Below are positions 62,401 to 64,000 of a stretch of DNA of 64,000 bases, in pieces. The notes beneath the pieces are model-generated. The model did not search any database. It was not told where the DNA came from and saw only the letters and a list, made by a program, of their open reading frames with translations. Made by a program: the position numbers and the translations under genes. How positions within the stretch are numbered: position 1 is the stretch's first letter; every line of letters starts with the position of its first letter. This DNA is from Erythroxylum novogranatense. Taxonomy: Eukaryota > Streptophyta > Magnoliopsida > Malpighiales > Erythroxylaceae. Location: positions 16,916,620-16,980,619 of the forward strand of contig CM057225.1 of assembly GCA_029891385.1 (NCBI GenBank), read 5' to 3'.

Positions 62401-63234
62401 TTAATCACTTACCTACTTAGCTTCCACTCTTCAATTAACATCAACTTCTCCTCTTCACTCCACATGTACAAGCACCATCATAATAAGGAAGTAGGAGGTT
62501 TAAGCTTGTAAAGGAAGCACTTAAATTGGAGGACTTTCGAAAATTCAATGAAGGGAAGAGAGAAGTTTGGTGGAGGAGAGACAAACAAGCCAACTCTTAT
62601 ACTTTTATTTCAAAAGCCCCCTAACTTGTCGTGAGTGAAGGGAATTAATAAAGCAAATCTCCTTTCTTTCCTTCCACTAGAAGAGTCGAGAACATTAGAA
62701 GAGGAAGAAGACAAAAGCTTAAGACACTTGGCAATTGATTAAGGAAATAAAGAAAAGTCAACCATCATTCCATGTTTTTTAAAGAAAAAATACAACAATT
62801 ACCCATAATGCAAGCCAAATTTGGTTCCAACAATATGTAAGGGTCCACTTTTGGGTCCCACCAAAATAATTAATAGATTAGCACCAAATAACAGTAGAAA
62901 AATCAACCGGTTCGCCACTTAGTGATTATTTTTCCTGTCCAAGAATTTTCTCCGGAAAATTCTGGAAAAATTTCTAAAAATCCCTTAAAATAGAAAACAC
63001 ACTCTGGATCAATCAAAATAACTTTTTCAAACCCCTTAACCGCATTAATCACAATAAAATTGCCTTAGGCACAAAAACCGGGAATAACATGTATGCATGT
63101 ACAATAATTCCGCGTGTACAATTGATACTGAGTATCAATCTTATTATGAATGAACAGTGCTAATTATTCCCTATCAATCTCATCCTATGACAAAGTTCCT
63201 ATTTTACCTTTCCAGTAGGGGGTGGGATGTTACA
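59408..63234 (-). repeat. Element E LTR 3
   Basis: The outer right LTR, followed by TTTAA. It holds the hairpin module at about 59782-59830 and the 96-residue ORF at 60847-61137. Confidence 0.9.
60847..61137 (-). other. Conserved 96-residue ORF in B and E LTRs, coding status doubtful
   Basis: It begins MCNCLTKELDSYGFYKLLPC and ends with ELWPKQVSMSEEIVSDLSF. Homologues are at 7710-8000, 15338-15628, 46121-46408 (95 residues, one diverged stretch) and within 53405-53779, all in element-sense orientation. I know no such protein family. There is no evidence of expression, and the DNA is similar everywhere, so the open frame may be chance shared by recent copies. Confidence 0.3.
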
Positions 63235-64000
63235 TTTAAGTTAACCCCTCACCTTGAGAAGATGAAGATTGGTCAGATTTTAAAAGGGGGTCGTATGTGT
63301 TGGTGACTTGGAGATTTTCGGGAGTTTCAAGTGTTGGTAGCTTGAGCAGGTAAGGAAAGTTGTTATGTTGTTCATTTAATGATTAGATGCATTTATGGTA
63401 TTAATTGTGAAAGGTTGTGGTAGTTGAGTTTGAGTTATGGCTGATTTTAGAGAGAAAATGTGGGAAAATGGTCGGAGAAGACGAACAGGAACCCGCACGT
63501 CACGACGTGTGAGGGCCTCGTCTCAACGAGAGGTAAATTACTCGTCGCGACGAGCGTGGTTGGGACGTCGCGACGAACGTGGTTAGACGTCACGATGAGC
63601 GGTAAATTCCTCGTCGCGACGAGTGGTTAGACGTCGCGACCAGCGGTTAGTTGTCGCGGCGAACGTTCTTTGACCGCGGCGAGGTTGATTTTCTGAACTG
63701 ATGTGATTTAGTTCTTGGGTCATAACTAATGATGTAGACCTCCAATTGAAGTTATTTTTGATTCGTTATGAACTAGAGAAAGAGGTCTAAAATTAAGGTG
63801 AAGTAAGAAAGTTTGAATTCAGGTTTTTAAGATCGCAAATCTTGAAAGAAATTGAGTATAGATTTCTAATTTGTCCTAATAATTGTTTCTTGATGATTGG
63901 AGTCTAATTTTGAGATTTCTGAAATAGATTAAATGCCTTTGAGGTTTTAGAAATAGAGTATAATGGATGATATTGATCTAGTAAACAGTAATTTGGCTTT
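63235..64000 (+). repeat. Element C 3' LTR, segment 3 (runs off the window)
   Basis: It continues C's LTR after E. GTTATGTTGTTCATTTAATG, GATGCATTTATGG, GAGAGAAAATG, GGTCGGAGAAGACGAAC and GTAGACCTCCAATTGAAG align with 5650-6070 of A's LTR. The CpG palindrome module is at 63497-63687 and less decayed than in A's 3' LTR or F. About half of the LTR is still to come beyond 64000, judging from A's length. Confidence 0.88.

Larger units (their letters stand above)
44666..63234 (-). mobile_element. Element E: tandem LARD-like array, three LTRs and two internal regions
   Basis: E begins TGTAACACCCC and ends GGGATGTTACA. It is flanked once by TTTAA (44661-44665 and 63235-63239). LTRs: 44666-48512 (3847 bp), 52059-55866 (3808 bp), 59408-63234 (3827 bp). 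Internal regions: 48513-52058 and 55867-59407, about 3.54 kb each and nearly alike. PBS and PPT positions give minus-strand orientation. No gag or pol is readable. The same family in simple form is element B. The layout suits unequal recombination between LTRs of one insertion, or insertion of a dimer. Confidence 0.92.

Overview
This is nuclear DNA of a flowering plant, probably a eudicot, from a heterochromatic region. The evidence is nested LTR retrotransposons with plant-type initiator-Met-tRNA primer sites, a Tat-type element carrying an antisense ORF, and a block of degraded plastid DNA. I see no intact host gene. Every protein-coding trace is a broken transposon gene or a plastid-gene fragment.

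The window reads as one retrotransposon (element C, Ty3/gypsy, probably a Tekay/Del-like chromovirus) into which other elements were inserted, some inside each other. From the left: 1-1604 is a foreign LTR, family uncertain. At 1605-4824 is C's broken pol (protease, reverse transcriptase, RNase H, integrase). Element A (4825-25676, TSD ATTGA) splits C's pol, which resumes in frame at 25677 and ends at 25886. Element B (6303-17834, minus strand, TSD TATAG) lies inside A's 5' LTR. C's 3' LTR starts at 25910. It is cut first by element D (26262-44297, Tat-like gypsy, imperfect TSD GTACT/GTAAT) and then by element E (44666-63234, minus strand, TSD TTTAA). It runs on past the window end.

Elements A, B and E have long LTRs (about 2.9 and 3.8-4.0 kb) and internal regions of about 3.55 kb without a recognisable polyprotein. 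They resemble non-autonomous LARD-type elements. Their terminal sequences, primer site, polypurine tract and a pre-PPT stem-loop match those of the coding element C, which suggests that C-like elements mobilised them. E is a tandem array, LTR-internal-LTR-internal-LTR, with a single TSD pair.

D keeps gag, protease, a 64-bp tandem-repeat array and a multi-part antisense ORF, but no RT or integrase is visible. Its array is interrupted by a 2.8-kb solo LTR (F, 29508-32321, TSD TCCTT) and by about 8.3 kb of shuffled plastid DNA (32511-40773). That block holds pieces of psbI, trnS, psaB, atpB, trnR, rrn23, trnE, trnY, ndhD, ycf2, trnA, ycf1, rrn16, trnV, rpoA, rps3, rpoB and rrn5 in non-plastid order.

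The most notable unexplained signals are three: a conserved branched inverted-repeat module in the LTRs; a stem-loop with compensatory change just before the PPT in four families; and a row of small hairpins in solo LTR F. Copies of the same repeat also differ often at CAG/CTG and in homopolymers, so part of the apparent decay may be sequencing error.
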